A stretch of 64,000 nucleotides of DNA from Flaveria trinervia (lineage: Eukaryota > Streptophyta > Magnoliopsida > Asterales > Asteraceae), in assembly GCA_025506515.1 (NCBI GenBank), contig CM046453.1:28075882-28139881 (forward strand). Reading direction: 5' to 3'. Made by a program: the position numbers and the translations under genes. The notes under the pieces were generated by a model. It was not told the origin of the DNA, did not search any database, and was given only the letters and a program-made list of their open reading frames with translations. Below, piece after piece: positions 20,604-32,387 of this stretch (position 1 is the first letter of the stretch; every line of letters begins with the position of its first letter).

Positions 20604-20720
20604 TCAACATATCAACCATTAGTAATTAATCAAACAGAAATGCATTAAACTTATTTAAACATTGAATACATAGGTTTCAATACATGATTCAAATACAAAA
20701 GTAATTAAATACATAAACAT
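20604..20720 (-). other. AT-rich spacer between ORF3 and ORF4 of element F
   Basis: About 117 bp, strongly AT-rich, with a GTAAAG near its upstream end and an AACAG near the ORF4 start. It resembles a short intron, but joining these sites does not keep the reading frame (see findings). Confidence 0.4.
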
Positions 20721-21168
20721 CTAATCTTTACTTTTGTCCTGTATCATCGTCTCGTCACTTGGTGGAGCAGGAGAAGAAGCTGGTTGGTCTTGTCTGTTCT
20801 TGGACATCCTCTCTTGACCTGAAGCAGAGGCCGATGCAGCTGCATCTCCTCCTGCTGTATCATCATCATCATCATCCTTCTCCTTTGTCCTTTCTTCTTC
20901 TTCCCCCTCATCCTCCTCTGTCTCATCCTCATCATCCTCATCATCATCTTCATCATCTCCGTCTCCCTCTTTGATCTTCAAGGGCTCCTCCTTAGATCCC
21001 TTTAGTTTAACATGATCGTCTTCTTCGCCTCCTCCAACTCCTCTATCTTCTTGTTTGATGTGACACTATGTGCTTGGAGTTAGGCTATCTCATGGCTCTG
21101 AGCAGCCATCTGTTGGGCCTACTCCTCTATCACTAGAGCCTGTTCTTCTATCTTGTGAGACTGAGCAG
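20721..21168 (-). pseudogene. Element F ORF3, distal part: coiled coil and acidic tail
   Basis: This continues ORF3 after the insertion of element C. The first part reads as a Gln/Glu-rich coiled coil with two stop codons, the same as QLAAQSTKMDQLQAQ in E. The open frame 20981-20721 then gives a tail of almost pure Asp/Glu (residues ~1-45) and a Ser/Ala-rich end. Function unknown; an acidic tail of this kind suits a nucleic-acid or chromatin partner, which is inference. Confidence 0.75.
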
Positions 21169-21173
21169 CAGTA
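21169..21173. repeat. Target-site duplication of element C (left copy)
   Basis: CAGTA lies before the LTR at 21174 and again at 33271-33275 after its end. The insertion is in the coiled-coil coding part of ORF3 of element F. Confidence 0.9.
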
Positions 21174-22055
21174 TGTTGGACCAAAAGAACCAATGAGCCA
21201 AGATCAGAAAACCTCTAAGTCCCACATGGTATCACAACAACTGCTGAAAGCCTCATCAGTAGTTTGACAAGTGCTGAAGACTTCAACAGCTGAAGATCAA
21301 GTGCTGAAGACCTCAACAGCTGAAGAACCAAAGTGCTGAAGTACACAGCTGAAGAACACAAGTGCTGAAGCTGAAAGACCAAAGTACTGAAGTACAACAG
21401 CTGAAGAGTTTACAAGTGCTGAAGATCAACAACTGATGTACAAGGTCTGAAGACAAAGACTGAAGACATCAGCTGATGATATCTACTGAAGTCATCAGCT
21501 GATGAAACCCTGAAGGTCAAAGTCTGAAGATCAAGTATTGAAGCCTCAGTAGTTTGTCACAACTGCTGAAGAGTACTTCTTCATAGTTGTGATATCAATA
21601 GTTTTATATTTTTATGTTTCAGTAGTTTTGTAAAACGACTGAAGAGCTTGTTCTTCAGTCGTTGTAGTTTCAGTAGTTTTATATTTTGTACTTAACATGC
21701 TGATATGTTCTCAGTAGTTGTGAACATTTCAGTAGTTTGTTAAGAATTAGTTATTTTTGTATTAGATCTTCCAGTTGTCACTTTCCGTGATAACAGCAGT
21801 GATTGTTGCACTCTATATAAGGAGTGACAACTTATTGTAACATGAATGAATGGATGGAATGAACGAATGATTTGATTAGAAAATTCTACATCTCTATAAC
21901 ATTCCTTGAAATCAGAAATATATATTCTCTCGCTATAACCGTATGCGATCTTAATGCTTACAAGTATCGATTGCTTGCTACAATTTGTCTAATTCTAGTT
22001 TGTATTCCGCTGCTTTGTATCCTAATACATCAACGTGTGATCGTTGATCCTGTCA
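21174..22055 (+). repeat. Element C 5' LTR with promoter
   Basis: An 882-bp LTR, TG...CA. From about 21233 to 21745 it holds many GCTGAAG and ACTGAAG units and a hairpin with 11-bp arms (21635-21645 and 21652-21662). A TATATAA box follows at 21814-21820, so the clusters sit in U3 directly upstream of the expected transcription start. Confidence 0.92.
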
Positions 22056-22057
22056 AA

Positions 22058-22072
22058 TGGTATCAGAGCAGG
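22058..22072 (+). other. Element C primer binding site (initiator Met tRNA)
   Basis: TGGTATCAGAGCAGG lies two bases after the 5' LTR, identical to that of element B. Confidence 0.92.
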
Positions 22073-22286
22073 TTAATCATTGATCGATCTAATAATTGAT
22101 CATTGAAACTGCTATTCAAGATCTAAGTTTGATTGAATTAGCTTTGTTTTTGCAAGAAACGGATAGAGATTGAATTTTCTGTATTTCTGCTCATTCATCC
22201 TGAGATCTTTTCTTGGTTCTCATTGAGTTTGTTGTGGTCTGTCTAAAACTTTTAAAAGCTTGAACTAAATTGTTTTTGAACTGAAA

Positions 22287-25118
22287 ATGACTACTCCTTC
22301 CAATGATCCTCACAATACTGGTTCCTCAACCAAGCCACCTATGCTGGTTAGGAATGAGTATAACATATGGCAAAGACGTATGCTCCATCACCTATCTGTT
22401 AACAGCGCAGGGTGTTGGACATCAGTGGTACATGGTCCACACAAGCCTATGGTGAATAACCCGGAAACCAATCAAATGGTTCCGAAGAGGAGGGAGCAAT
22501 ACTCAGATGAGGATAAGAAGTTGCTTGAAATTGATGCAAAAGCCCATGGAATTCTAGCCATGGCACTGCCAAATGAAATCTATTCTGGGCTAATGCATCA
22601 TGAAACTGCCCATGACCTCTGGATTGCCTTGAAAGAACAATTTGGAGGAACAGATGAGGTCTTGGCAAATAATAGAGAAATTCTTGCCCAACAATATGAG
22701 ACATTCTCTCATAGAAAGGGTGAGACACTGACTCAACATATGAGCGTTTCTCTTGTTTGATCTCTGAACTAAAAATGGTCAAACTTGAATACACCAATAT
22801 TCAGATGAATAACAGATTTCTCAGATCACTGCTGAGAGATGGGACACATATACTATTGTCCTACGCTCCAGTGCAAGTTGGACAAACTATCTCTCACCCA
22901 ACTCCATGGGAAACTGCTCACTTTTGAGAGAGAGATAGAACAGAAGAGAAAGCTGTCTTCATCTGGAAAGCTCACTGAAGACTTTGTACAAGGCAACACT
23001 GCCTTGGTGGGTCATGAGTCAGAATATGCTTCATCTGAATGCTAGTATGATGAGCATATTAATTTCTCTTCAAGCACTTCTGATTCTGCATTTGTGAGTA
23101 TTGATGGTCAGTTTACTGGGTGTAATAATGACAATCTATGTTTCATTATGGATGATCTCAAGGGATTGCTGATGATGACTTAGAAGAGATGGATATTTTG
23201 AGCCAAATGGCCTTGATAAATATCATCTCAGAAGTTCTATAAAAGAACTGGAAGAAAATTCCCAGGACTCTCTGGCAAAACCAAAGTTGGTTTTGACAAG
23301 AGCAAGTTGAGGTGTCACAAATGCCAAAGGCTTGGACACTTTGCAAGAGAGTGTAGATCAACTGGATCTAACTCCACTGCACCCTTTGTGACTTTTCCTG
23401 GCAATAGTCAACAACACAGAGGGCAACATCCTGTCACCTCTAGTCATCATCCTCAACAACAATCTCCAGCATATTTTGTTCCTCAGGGTCAAATGCCATA
23501 TCCGTACCCTTGTTATTACATGCCACAGTCAAATCAAGTTCAAGTTCCTATGACACCACAACCTCATGCACTACCAGAACCTCAGCCTTCCCAATCTTAT
23601 CAACAACTCAATCTCAACAACACAGCTTCTTCACCCTAGGAGTTGTTGACTGGAGCAGTTTACCAGATGACTTGTCTGGTCATGATCAACTGTTCTCAGG
23701 TGCTGGTCAACATGGTGGTGACAGTCCCTTTGGGAATCTAGCTCTTATGGCTTTGGAGTCTGCTGATACTTCATTTTCCAATGCCTCTACACCTCAGGTA
23801 TCACAGGTATCCTCTGAGGCAAAAGCCAAATTATGTTCTGAACCATGCATAGTAGCATTTGCTTCCATTAGAGAAGCAAATGTAGCTCTAATTAATAAGA
23901 CATTGAGCTAGAACAAATAATTTCCAAAAAAAGCTGAGTTTGAGTTTGTGCTCAAAGATAAAAATGATGAGATTTATAAACTGAATTGCCAAATAATTGA
24001 TGATAAGGCTAGAGAAGAAGTACTTCTAGAGAAGTACAAAGATCTCAAAGAAACCCTTGCAGTTACCCAGGTCGAGTGTGATAGATGGGTACAATCATGC
24101 AAAGGTTTTGAAATGCTTCTTAGTAAGCAATCTGCTTCAAATGTGAAGTTTGGAATTGGTTACAATCACACTGCTCCACCTACAGATTTTACCCCAAGAG
24201 CAGAGGTAGAATCTGATGGTGAGAGTGATAACCAATCCATCACATCATGTGATCTACCTTCTGATACAGCACAATCAGAAGTAGCAGTCAGCATCAAGCC
24301 CTCCTTGAACCTATCAGCTGATGTTGATGGTTCAAATGCTGACATTCACATGATAATGAGTTGATCAACTCAGGAGTTAATCCTGAAGGTCCTGAAAGGA
24401 CTAGAGAGCAGGATTTAACACCTGAAGTTCAAACTTCAACTGCTGTCAGTACTGAAGAGAAGAAAACTGGCAGTAGAAAGAGTTTGAAGACTACTAAAGA
24501 GGTAGTCAAGAAAGCAACCAATGTTTCCAAAGCATTGAAGAACAAGTCTTCTGTTGCTTCACCCTCTTCAGTTGATGATCAACCTAAGTGAAGAAGAAAC
24601 CATGTGAAGTATGTGGTTGTTCAATCATCTTACAGATGATGTTGGTACAAAAGAGGTTCCAAACTCAAACAAAAAGAAGAAATTAATGAGAAAATGGTAA
24701 AAATGAAAACTGAGTTTGAGACCACATTTGTATCAGCAACATCAAATCCTGTAACCCTTAAGTCCTTAAAGAAATCCAAAAGGGAAGGGGTTAAACAGGT
24801 GACAGCTGAGGGTGCTCAAAAGAGAAGGTGCAACATAGGAACTTATCAAACTCCACTAGCAATGTGTCTGATGAGCTGAAAGCTTTATCACAAAATCAGA
24901 CACAGCTGGTGATGATGGTACAACATCTGTTGGGTAGAGTTAACCAACTAGATTCTCCTATGTTGAAACCACAGAAAAGGAGGTCCAAGCCAAAGGACTC
25001 CTCTTCTACACCATCTTCTTCCTCTCAGGCTGTTGTTTCAAATAAACCTGTTAGTTTACCATTTATTGATGAGACCAGGCCCAAAACCAAAAAGGTTTGG
25101 GTCTCTAAAACTAACTGA
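22287..25118 (+). pseudogene. gag: Element C Gag, multiple frameshifts
   Basis: The ATG at 22287 matches that of the 842-residue Gag of element B. Frame 1 runs to about 22740, then shifts. The first zinc knuckle CHKCQRLGHFAREC is intact at about 23313-23354, followed by the Gln/Pro-rich linker. The coiled coil and GIGYN motif lie in 23948-24364. The second knuckle at about 24600 is shifted out of frame after CEVCG. The tail 24828-25118 ends KTN, and protease follows in the +1 frame. At least six breaks make it inactive. Confidence 0.87.
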
Positions 25119-25128
25119 TTGTTTATTA

Positions 25129-26900
25129 TTGCAGGGTTCTTCAACATGCCAAAGTAGCATCTGGTATGTAGACAGTGGGGATCTATGCACATGACTGGGA
25201 ACAGCTCTCTTCTTCATGACTACTCTCAAGGAAAGAAGGGATTTGTCTCTTTTGGCAATGATGCTAGGGGTTACATCATCGGTAAGGGCTTTGTCTCCAA
25301 TGGAGAAATCAAATTTGATGATGTTAATCATGTGGAAAATCTCAAGTACAATCTCTTGAGTGTCAGTCAAATGTGTGATAAAGGCCATGTTGCCCTTTTC
25401 ACCAGTCAAAACTGTAGGATTCTGTCATCCAAAGTTTTGCACTTGATTGACAAGGTGTTGGATGATCACACTCTCCTGAAAGCCAACAGGACAGGAAGAG
25501 TGTATGCCTTAGATCTCTCTAAGAAGATAGATCTCAAAGGCAATCCTTGCCTATTTTCCAAAGCCTCTTCTCAAGAATCTAAACTGTGGCACAGGAGGCT
25601 TGGTCATGTTAATCTCAAAAACATGAATCAACTTAGCCACAATAGTTTAGTCAGAGGCTTACCAATAAAGGAGTTCCACTGTGATGAAACCTGCACTGCT
25701 TGTTTAAAAGGAAAACAACAAAAGTCTCATTCCCTCCTATTGAAGTGTCCAAGTCCACTGCCTGCTTGCAATTACTGCATATGGATCTATTTGGTCCTGT
25801 GAGAGTAATGAGCATGGCAAAGAAGAATACTGTCTGGTAATTGTGGATGATTACTCCAGATTTGTATGGACTTTCTTTCTACATTCAAGGATGAGGCTGC
25901 TCAGAAGATTATTCACTTTGTGCTGTACATTGAGAAGCAGTATTCCCTTCCAGTCAAGTGTATTAGGAGTGATAATGGAACTGAGTTCAGAAATCATACA
26001 CTTGATGACTTCTATCTTTCAAAGGGAATCAAAAGGCAGTTCAGCATTCCAAGGACTCCAGAACAAAATGGAGTAGTGGAGAGAAAGAACAGGACCCTCA
26101 TTGAAGCTGCAAGGTCCATGCTGGCTGACTCAGGTTTGCCACTGACCTTTTGGGCTGAAGCTGTCAACACAGCTTGTTATGTGCAAAATAGAGTTTTAGT
26201 AATCAGAGGTTGATGAAGACTCCATATGAAGTTCTCCATCATTTGGCTCCTCTGATTTCATTTTTCAAAGCATTTGGGTGTCCCTGTTTCATTCTCAACA
26301 CAAAGGATCAACTCCATAAATTTGATCCTAAGGTGGATGCAGGGTACTTTGTTGGTTATTCATCTACTTGCAAGGCATACAGTCTTCAACTGCAGAACAA
26401 AGATGGTTGAAGAAACTCTACATGTTAAGTTTAATGAATCTCCAAAGGACAAGATTCCACAAAGTCCTGTGGAGTTATTTGATTTGGACATACTGCAATA
26501 TGTTCCTTATCAAACTCCTGCTGTTGCTCCTATCAACAGTTCACCACCTAGTGGTACTGCTGATGATGATGATGATTGCAGTACTCACCTCTTCAGGTTT
26601 AGTGATCAGCTGCCTGACTCAGCTAGACCTGATGTTCCTGTAGCTCCAGTAGCACCATCCACAACAAATGCTGATGAGATTTCTTCGAATTCAACTTCCT
26701 TTGAATTACCATCCACTGATTGGTTTCGAGGAAATGATTCCCCATCACCATCTGTTGCTGCTGAACCGGCTACAAACACTTGCACAAATCTCATTGTGTA
26801 TCAAGATCTGAAGAATCACCCTATGTCTCAAATCATTGGTGATATCACTGCTGGAGTATCAACAAAAAGTCAATTGTCAAATTTCTGCTTCTATGCTCTC
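25129..26900 (+). pseudogene. pol: Element C protease and integrase, frameshifted
   Basis: Protease begins GSSTCQSSIWYVDSG; one G is missing in the next run, so the frame changes at about 25178. The frame 25185-25802 holds the integrase zinc site (WHRRLGHVN...CDETCTACLKGK). Frames 25843-26076 and 25866-26213 hold the core (RSDNGTEF and NGVVERKNR). The C-terminal region follows (FGCPCFILNTKDQ, GYFVGYSS), then a Ser/Pro-rich linker up to about 26900. A GCTGATGATGA at 26559-26569 is the upstream point of the deletion seen in element B. Confidence 0.87.
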
Positions 26901-28433
26901 TTCATCAGTCAGCAAGAGCCCACGAATTATCACATTGCTTTAAAGGACAATGGATGGGTTGATGCCATGCAGCTTGAGCTTCTTCAGTTCAAGAAACAAC
27001 AAGTGTGGGAACTGGTTCCTCTACCTCCGGTAAGTGTGCAATAGGCACTAAATGGGTGTTGGAACAAACTGATGAAAATGGGCTTATTGTTAAGAACAAG
27101 GCCAGACTGGTTGTTCAGGGGTTTGCACAAGAAGAAGGTATTGATTATGATGAAACCTTTGCCCCTGTAGCCAGACTGGAAGCAATTCGATTGTTTTTAG
27201 CTTATGCTGCTTATCAAAACCTTAGAGTTTTTCAAATGGATGTCAAAAGTGCATTTTTGTATGGAAAAATTAAAGAAGAGGTTTATGTATGTCAACCTCC
27301 AGGCTTTGAGGACAATAAACATCCTAATTGGGTGTATAAGCTTGATAAAGCTCTTTATGGTTAAAACAAGCTCCCAGAGCCTGGTATGAGACATTATCAA
27401 ACTTTCTTCTGGAAAACAATTTCACTAGAGGCCCATAGATAAACTTTATTCATTAAGAAAGCTGGGCAGCATAATCTACTTGTTCAAATTTATGTAGATG
27501 ATATCATTTTTGCATCCTCTGATCCAAAGTTGTGATGCCTTTACAAAGTTATGCAACAGAAGTTTGAAATGAGTGCCATGGAGAATTACAGTTCTTTCTG
27601 GGGTTGCAAATCAAACAAAAGGCTGATGGATTTTTATTCATCAGTCCAAAATACAAAGATCTTTTGCAAAAGTTTGATTTACAAACTGTAAGCCTTGTTC
27701 TACTCCCATGAGCGCACCACACAACTGGACACAGATCAGAAAGTTAAAGTGGTGATGAAACACTTTACAGATGTATGATTGGGTCCTTGATGTATTTAAC
27801 GCTTCTAGACCAGATATTATGTTTGCTACATGGGTTTGTGCTAGATTTCAGGCTGCACCTAAAGCGTCTCTTCTGATTGCAGTCAAGAGGATCTTTAGAT
27901 ATCTGCAAGGCACTCTATCTCTAGGTTTATGGTATTCTACCGGACATTCTGGTAAATTAGTTGCTTTTTCTGACAGTGACTATGCAGGGTGTAAGTTGAC
28001 CAGGAAATCAACTTCTGTGGATGTCAATTCCTAGCAACTGCTTGATTTCTTGGCAGAGCAAGAAACAGACCTCAGTTGCTACATCCACTGCTGAAGCAGA
28101 GTACATTGCTGCTGCAAGTTGTACATCTCAAGTACTCTGGCTTCAAAACCAACTTTTGGATTATGGCATTACAGAGGCTAAGACTCCATTGTTATGGATA
28201 GTGCTTCAGCTCTTTGCATTGTCAAAAATCCAGTCCAGCACTCTAGGACCAAACATATAGAGATGAGACATCATTTTATAAGGGATTGTTTTGAAAAAGG
28301 TCTGATTGATCCTAAGTTTGTGTCTAGTGCTGATGAGCTTGCAGACTTTTTACTAAGCCTTTGGATAGTTCAACCTTCCAAACCTGGTGTTAAGGCTTGG
28401 TATGCTGCAACTAGAATAAGTGACAACTACTGA
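26901..28433 (+). pseudogene. pol: Element C reverse transcriptase and RNase H, broken
   Basis: RT starts with DNGWVDAMQLELLQF and continues as TKWVLEQTDENG, ARLVVQGFAQEEGIDYDETF and QMDVKSAFLYG. The catalytic box YVDD is intact at 27491-27502. RNase H shows the acidic residues in FSDSDYAG, AEAEYIAAA and MDSASALCI and the His region TKHIEMRHHFIRD. At least five stops or frame changes occur, for example after YKLDKALYG at 27363 and in 27540-27780. RT and RNase H copy the RNA into DNA; element B lacks this whole segment. Confidence 0.88.
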
Positions 28434-29104
28434 TGATCTTAGTAATTCATACTGATGATCATGAATACCTATGTCACATATAAGTACTGATGAGCTCTTT
28501 TAACCTCAGTAGCTTTTATAACTACTGAAGGCTAAATGTCTCACAAGTACTGAAGTGCTTCTTCTGTTCTAAACTACTGATGTAGTTACAACTACTGATG
28601 CAGTTACAACTACTGCAATCAGTAAAAACAGATAAGTACTGATGTCCTATGAAACAACTGAAATCAGCCAAAAAGACTGATGAATGTGTTGAGCACAGTT
28701 GAAACAGCTGAAAAGCTAAGAATTGACGAAAACGCTGAAGAGAACTTTCTCTTCAGTCGTTTGTACAACTGTTGTTTCATTTTAACAACGGAAGCAAAAC
28801 CACGTCTTCTTCAGTAGTTTATAACTACTGATGACTAATCCCAAGTCTTCAGTTGTTTACAACAGCTGATGACAAAACCACTGTCTTCAGTAGTTTCATA
28901 ACTACTGATGACAAACACCAAGTCCTCAGTTGTTTCAATCATCTGAAGTCAAAACCACGGTCTTCAGTAGTTTTCTAAACTACTGATGCCTAACACCACG
29001 ACTTCAGCTGTTTCAACGTCTGAAAGGATAATACCATGTCAACGGTCGTTTAAAACTACTGATGACTAACACCACATCCTTCAGTCGTTTCCTTACCCGT
29101 ACCC
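28434..29104 (+). promoter_or_regulatory. Element C repeat-rich spacer upstream of ORF3
   Basis: No gene is present. The stretch is full of CTACTGATG, TACTGAAG and CAGTAGTTT units. From about 28800 to 29080 these form a run of small inverted repeats (CAGTAGTT...AACTACTG), spaced roughly every 40-60 bp. The same motif type fills the LTR upstream of its TATA box. Position just before a TATA box and ORF3 suggests an upstream control region; this is inference. Confidence 0.65.
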
Positions 29105-29113
29105 TATATATAT
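29105..29113 (+). promoter_or_regulatory. Putative TATA box of ORF3 in element C
   Basis: TATATATAT lies 79 bp before the ORF3 ATG and is followed by a CT-rich leader, as in plant promoters. A start site near 29135 would leave a ~50-base 5'UTR. The element's own LTR promoter lies 7.3 kb upstream, so this would be a second, internal promoter. Confidence 0.55.
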
Positions 29114-29183
29114 CCTAACCTTAGCTCTCATTGCTTCATCTTCTTCAAACCTAACGTTCCTCTCCAAAACTTCCCTCTTCTCA

Positions 29184-32100
29184 ATGGCGTCTATGCAAAT
29201 TAAACCGCGACACAACTGCGTTGCCTACCTCACTAAATCGCCCATCTGGACTAAGTTCGATACTGCTATCGATCTTATGGTTCAGTCCCTACAACACGGC
29301 TTTTCTCTGAATCCCATTTTACATGCCGAATCCTTGCACCAATTTTGGATGAACGTTACTGTTACCACTGGGGAGAACAACAACACCATCCCTCCGGTCG
29401 GTCGTCAACACCAAAGAAGTAGTCATCACTCCTGCAATAATCCGCCAAATTCTTCAACTGAATGATGCTACTTCTCCTGCTGGATATCCGAAGGGCACCA
29501 TAGATCTATCCTTTGCTCAACATGGATATCAAGGCGATCTCAGTGCCTCCACTATCATGAAGAAACACTTAATGACGCTGAGCGCCTGATCTTTCACATG
29601 GTGAATGTATGTTTGGCCCCTAAGACGTCGTCTTGGGATCAATGCCAACCAAATGACAGCAGGTAATGTATTCTATTCTTGAGCAACAACCACTTAATTT
29701 TTCTGAAATAATATTTTTAGAGCTCAAGATATGGCTCAAAAACTAACTGCCAACCGTTGGATACTATATCCACGGTTCATAATGGCCATTATTACAGACC
29801 AGCTTAATGCTGAGGGACTTGTTGGCTTGGGAGTCCCTGCTACGGCTGTTCTGCCGGAAGTATACTCCCGGCACAACTCTGACCGGACACTCAAAATGGC
29901 TGCCAAGCTGCGAAAACCCACGCAGCTGGAACCCACAGCCACCACCTCAAAATCCAAAGTCCCCACCAAACCCACCAAAAAGAAACCCAAAACGGCTACT
30001 CAGGGAATTGAGTCCCCTGAGGATGCCCCTGCAACACAAACGCAGGATATATCCACTAGTCCAAACCCCCTAGTGGATACAATGACTCCTCCAGCCACAG
30101 CCGCTCAGGCTTCCTCTCAACACAGGAGCCTGCAGCAACCACACAAGGGGTACCTACTTATGGGATCTTCCTCACTTGAGGAGATTGCCATTGAAGAGCA
30201 CCAACCTCCCCAGGTGCACACTGCTTCTATCCTCACCCCAAACACCGCCCCTCACAGCCCAACTTTAATAGTTGCACAAGTGCTGACTCAATTGCACTCC
30301 TCACCCCCTCCCCAGAAACCACTTACTACTGGGAATACCTCTACAATTGAGGGGGAGGAACACAGTGCACTTGAGAACCCCAGCACAGGGGTTTCCCACT
30401 TCTATCTCCTGGTGTAGACAAGGAGCTTAGAATATCTGGTGAGGCTGCCATCTCCTCTGACTCAGCACATGACCAGAGTGAGGCTGGTAACATTGCTAAG
30501 CCCTCACTAGAGGCAACAGCTGATGATGGACATTGTCCTAAGGCTGGAAGTCCCCAGTACCAAGCACAAGGGGCACATGCACCAACTAGTCTACACCCAG
30601 TGCATGTAAATCCTGCTCTAAGCAGGAGGTCAGCTGATTCAGCTTCGGCTGATGATGACCTGGGCTTTTTCTATGATGTTCTTGCCCAGAACACAATCCT
30701 TGAAGAGAAAGTCAGTAGGCTGCAAAACCTACTTGACCAACTCTCACAAGGAGAAAGACCATCTGCCTCTATCCACCCACAGATGGCACCTCACTTGAAG
30801 GTTTCCCAAACACCGAGCCACTCCAAAATCAACCACCTGCCTCTACTTCAGGCCCTACTTCTCAGGAACAGAACCCTCTGAGCAAATAGGTGCTGTACTC
30901 CAAAATTCCCTCCCTCTCATCACACCCATAATCACTGATATAGTGATCAAAGCCATTGATGAGAGGCTTTCTCAACATTACAGCCCTTGGTTGATGCTGC
31001 TGTCCAAAAGACTCTTTCTGCGGTACAAACCCCTTCCTCCAATGCAACCAAAAGGGGGAGAGTACTGCAGTGAAAGAAAAGAAGAGGAAAAGATCCGAGG
31101 AAAAAGAAGTGCGCAAGGCCCAAAAGGAGGAGAAAGAACAGCAACCAATGCTCACCTACAAGCGAAAGAAAGGTGCTGATGAGCACATTGCTGAAGATAA
31201 AGCCTTGGAGCTACTGATAAAAGAGGCTGATGCCGAACATAGCAGATCAATGGACAACATCATTGATCAGCTGTTTAGGCAAGGCCATGACACCAATAAA
31301 CTTGACTCTGAGATTCGACGACTAGAGATTGAAGAAATCAAGAATAGATGGGCAAGTTATGAAGTGTTAGAAAGAGAAAGGCTTGAAATCATGATAAGAT
31401 TTATTGCAAAATATCTTGGAAGATCAATGATTGAAATCAAAGCTTGGTCCAGGGACAGTATCTTGGCAATCACCACCAAGATCTGTTCGTCTGAAGCATA
31501 CACTAAGGGCTTGTTATTGAAGCTTTGAATGAAGCGGGTGCTGGGAGCAGGACTGAGCTAGCCAAGCAATCAAAAGCCACACTCACCTCAAGGATGCTAG
31601 CACACCTGTCAACATTCCCACACCAAAACCCCAAAACACAACCCACCAAACCAACTCCCTTACCCTCAAAACCCATAGCCGATGATATACCCTTGAAGAA
31701 GAAGAGAAGATATTGAGCTAGAAGAGATGAAGAAGATGATGAAGACAGGCTGCCGCTCTCAGCTGTGATTCAGTTGCCTAAGGCCACAAGTCACTCCTCA
31801 GCAATTACTCCTGAAGTCCAGAGACAATGGTTAAAGTGAAGCTAGAAGAAGAAGAGCTTCATAAACAGCATGATGAGGAATTGCTGAAGAGAGTTGACAA
31901 AGCTTATGCAGCCACATCTTCTATCATCAGTATGAAGGAGCAAGCCCTCAGACTTTACACTCTCAGGCATACCTTTCAATATCAAAAGAAAGAGTGAGGA
32001 TTTGGCCTGATCCCAGGGTCTCTCACAGAATTCATAAGAACAATATACCTCGGAGATACATTGGCCAGGTGAAAAAGATCGTAGATGAAGTGATCTCTCT

Positions 32101-32208
32101 GGTCTTTGTAGTTTCACCCTGGAAATCCTAGAAGACTTCAAGAAGGCCTACAAAGCTAATCTAACCCCTCAGAAGATGCTGGAAAACAAAATAGTGAGAA
32201 AGGGTTAA
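29184..32208 (+). pseudogene. Element C ORF3, accessory protein after pol
   Basis: The ATG at 29184 follows a TATA box and a CT-rich leader. The N-terminal domain shows PRHNCVAYL, LHQFW (frame 29184-29465), then LNFSEIIF and WILYPRFIMAIITDQL (to 29731-30417). The KHN/FW/NFS..IF/YPRF pattern also occurs in family 2 ORF3, and I recall it from Asteraceae repeat proteins, where automatic names such as longin-like are used; this was not checked. A Pro/Thr-rich linker, a coiled-coil start (DDLGFFYDVLAQN) at ~30650, a basic cluster (KEKKRKRSEEK) at ~31080 and long charged helices follow. No membrane segment or signal peptide is seen, so it does not look like an envelope protein. Frameshifts at about 29400, 29690, 30420, 30800, 31050 and 31525, and a ~300-bp loss near 32210 relative to B, break it. 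Confidence 0.78.
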
Positions 32209-32373
32209 TCTAACCCCAAACAGAGTTCCCATTCATACTCTGCCAACAAATATTTGAGGTTCTTCCAAGCCGAGCTTACATGGTCATCTTCTCTACTGAT
32301 CAAGAAGGAAAAAGACCAACATTTTGCCATCAATAAGTGGGAGAATAAATAAGTTAGAGGTTTTGGCTGCATT
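32209..32373 (+). other. Element C 3' noncoding region
   Basis: Short tail between the broken ORF3 end and the PPT. It matches element B 5312-5516 apart from the deletion that removes the last ~90 codons of ORF3 here. Confidence 0.6.
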
Positions 32374-32387
32374 GGTTCGGGGGAGTT
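32374..32387 (+). other. Element C polypurine tract
   Basis: GGTTCGGGGGAGTT lies directly before the 3' LTR. One pyrimidine interrupts the tract compared with element B. Confidence 0.8.

Noticed and set aside
29663..29720. Apparent 58-bp intron (CAG/GTAATG ... TTTTTAG/AG) in ORF3 of element C
   Set aside because: The segment itself codes, across a frameshift, for a stretch like LNFSEIIF that aligns with FSFSKMIF of element E. It is coding sequence, not an intron.
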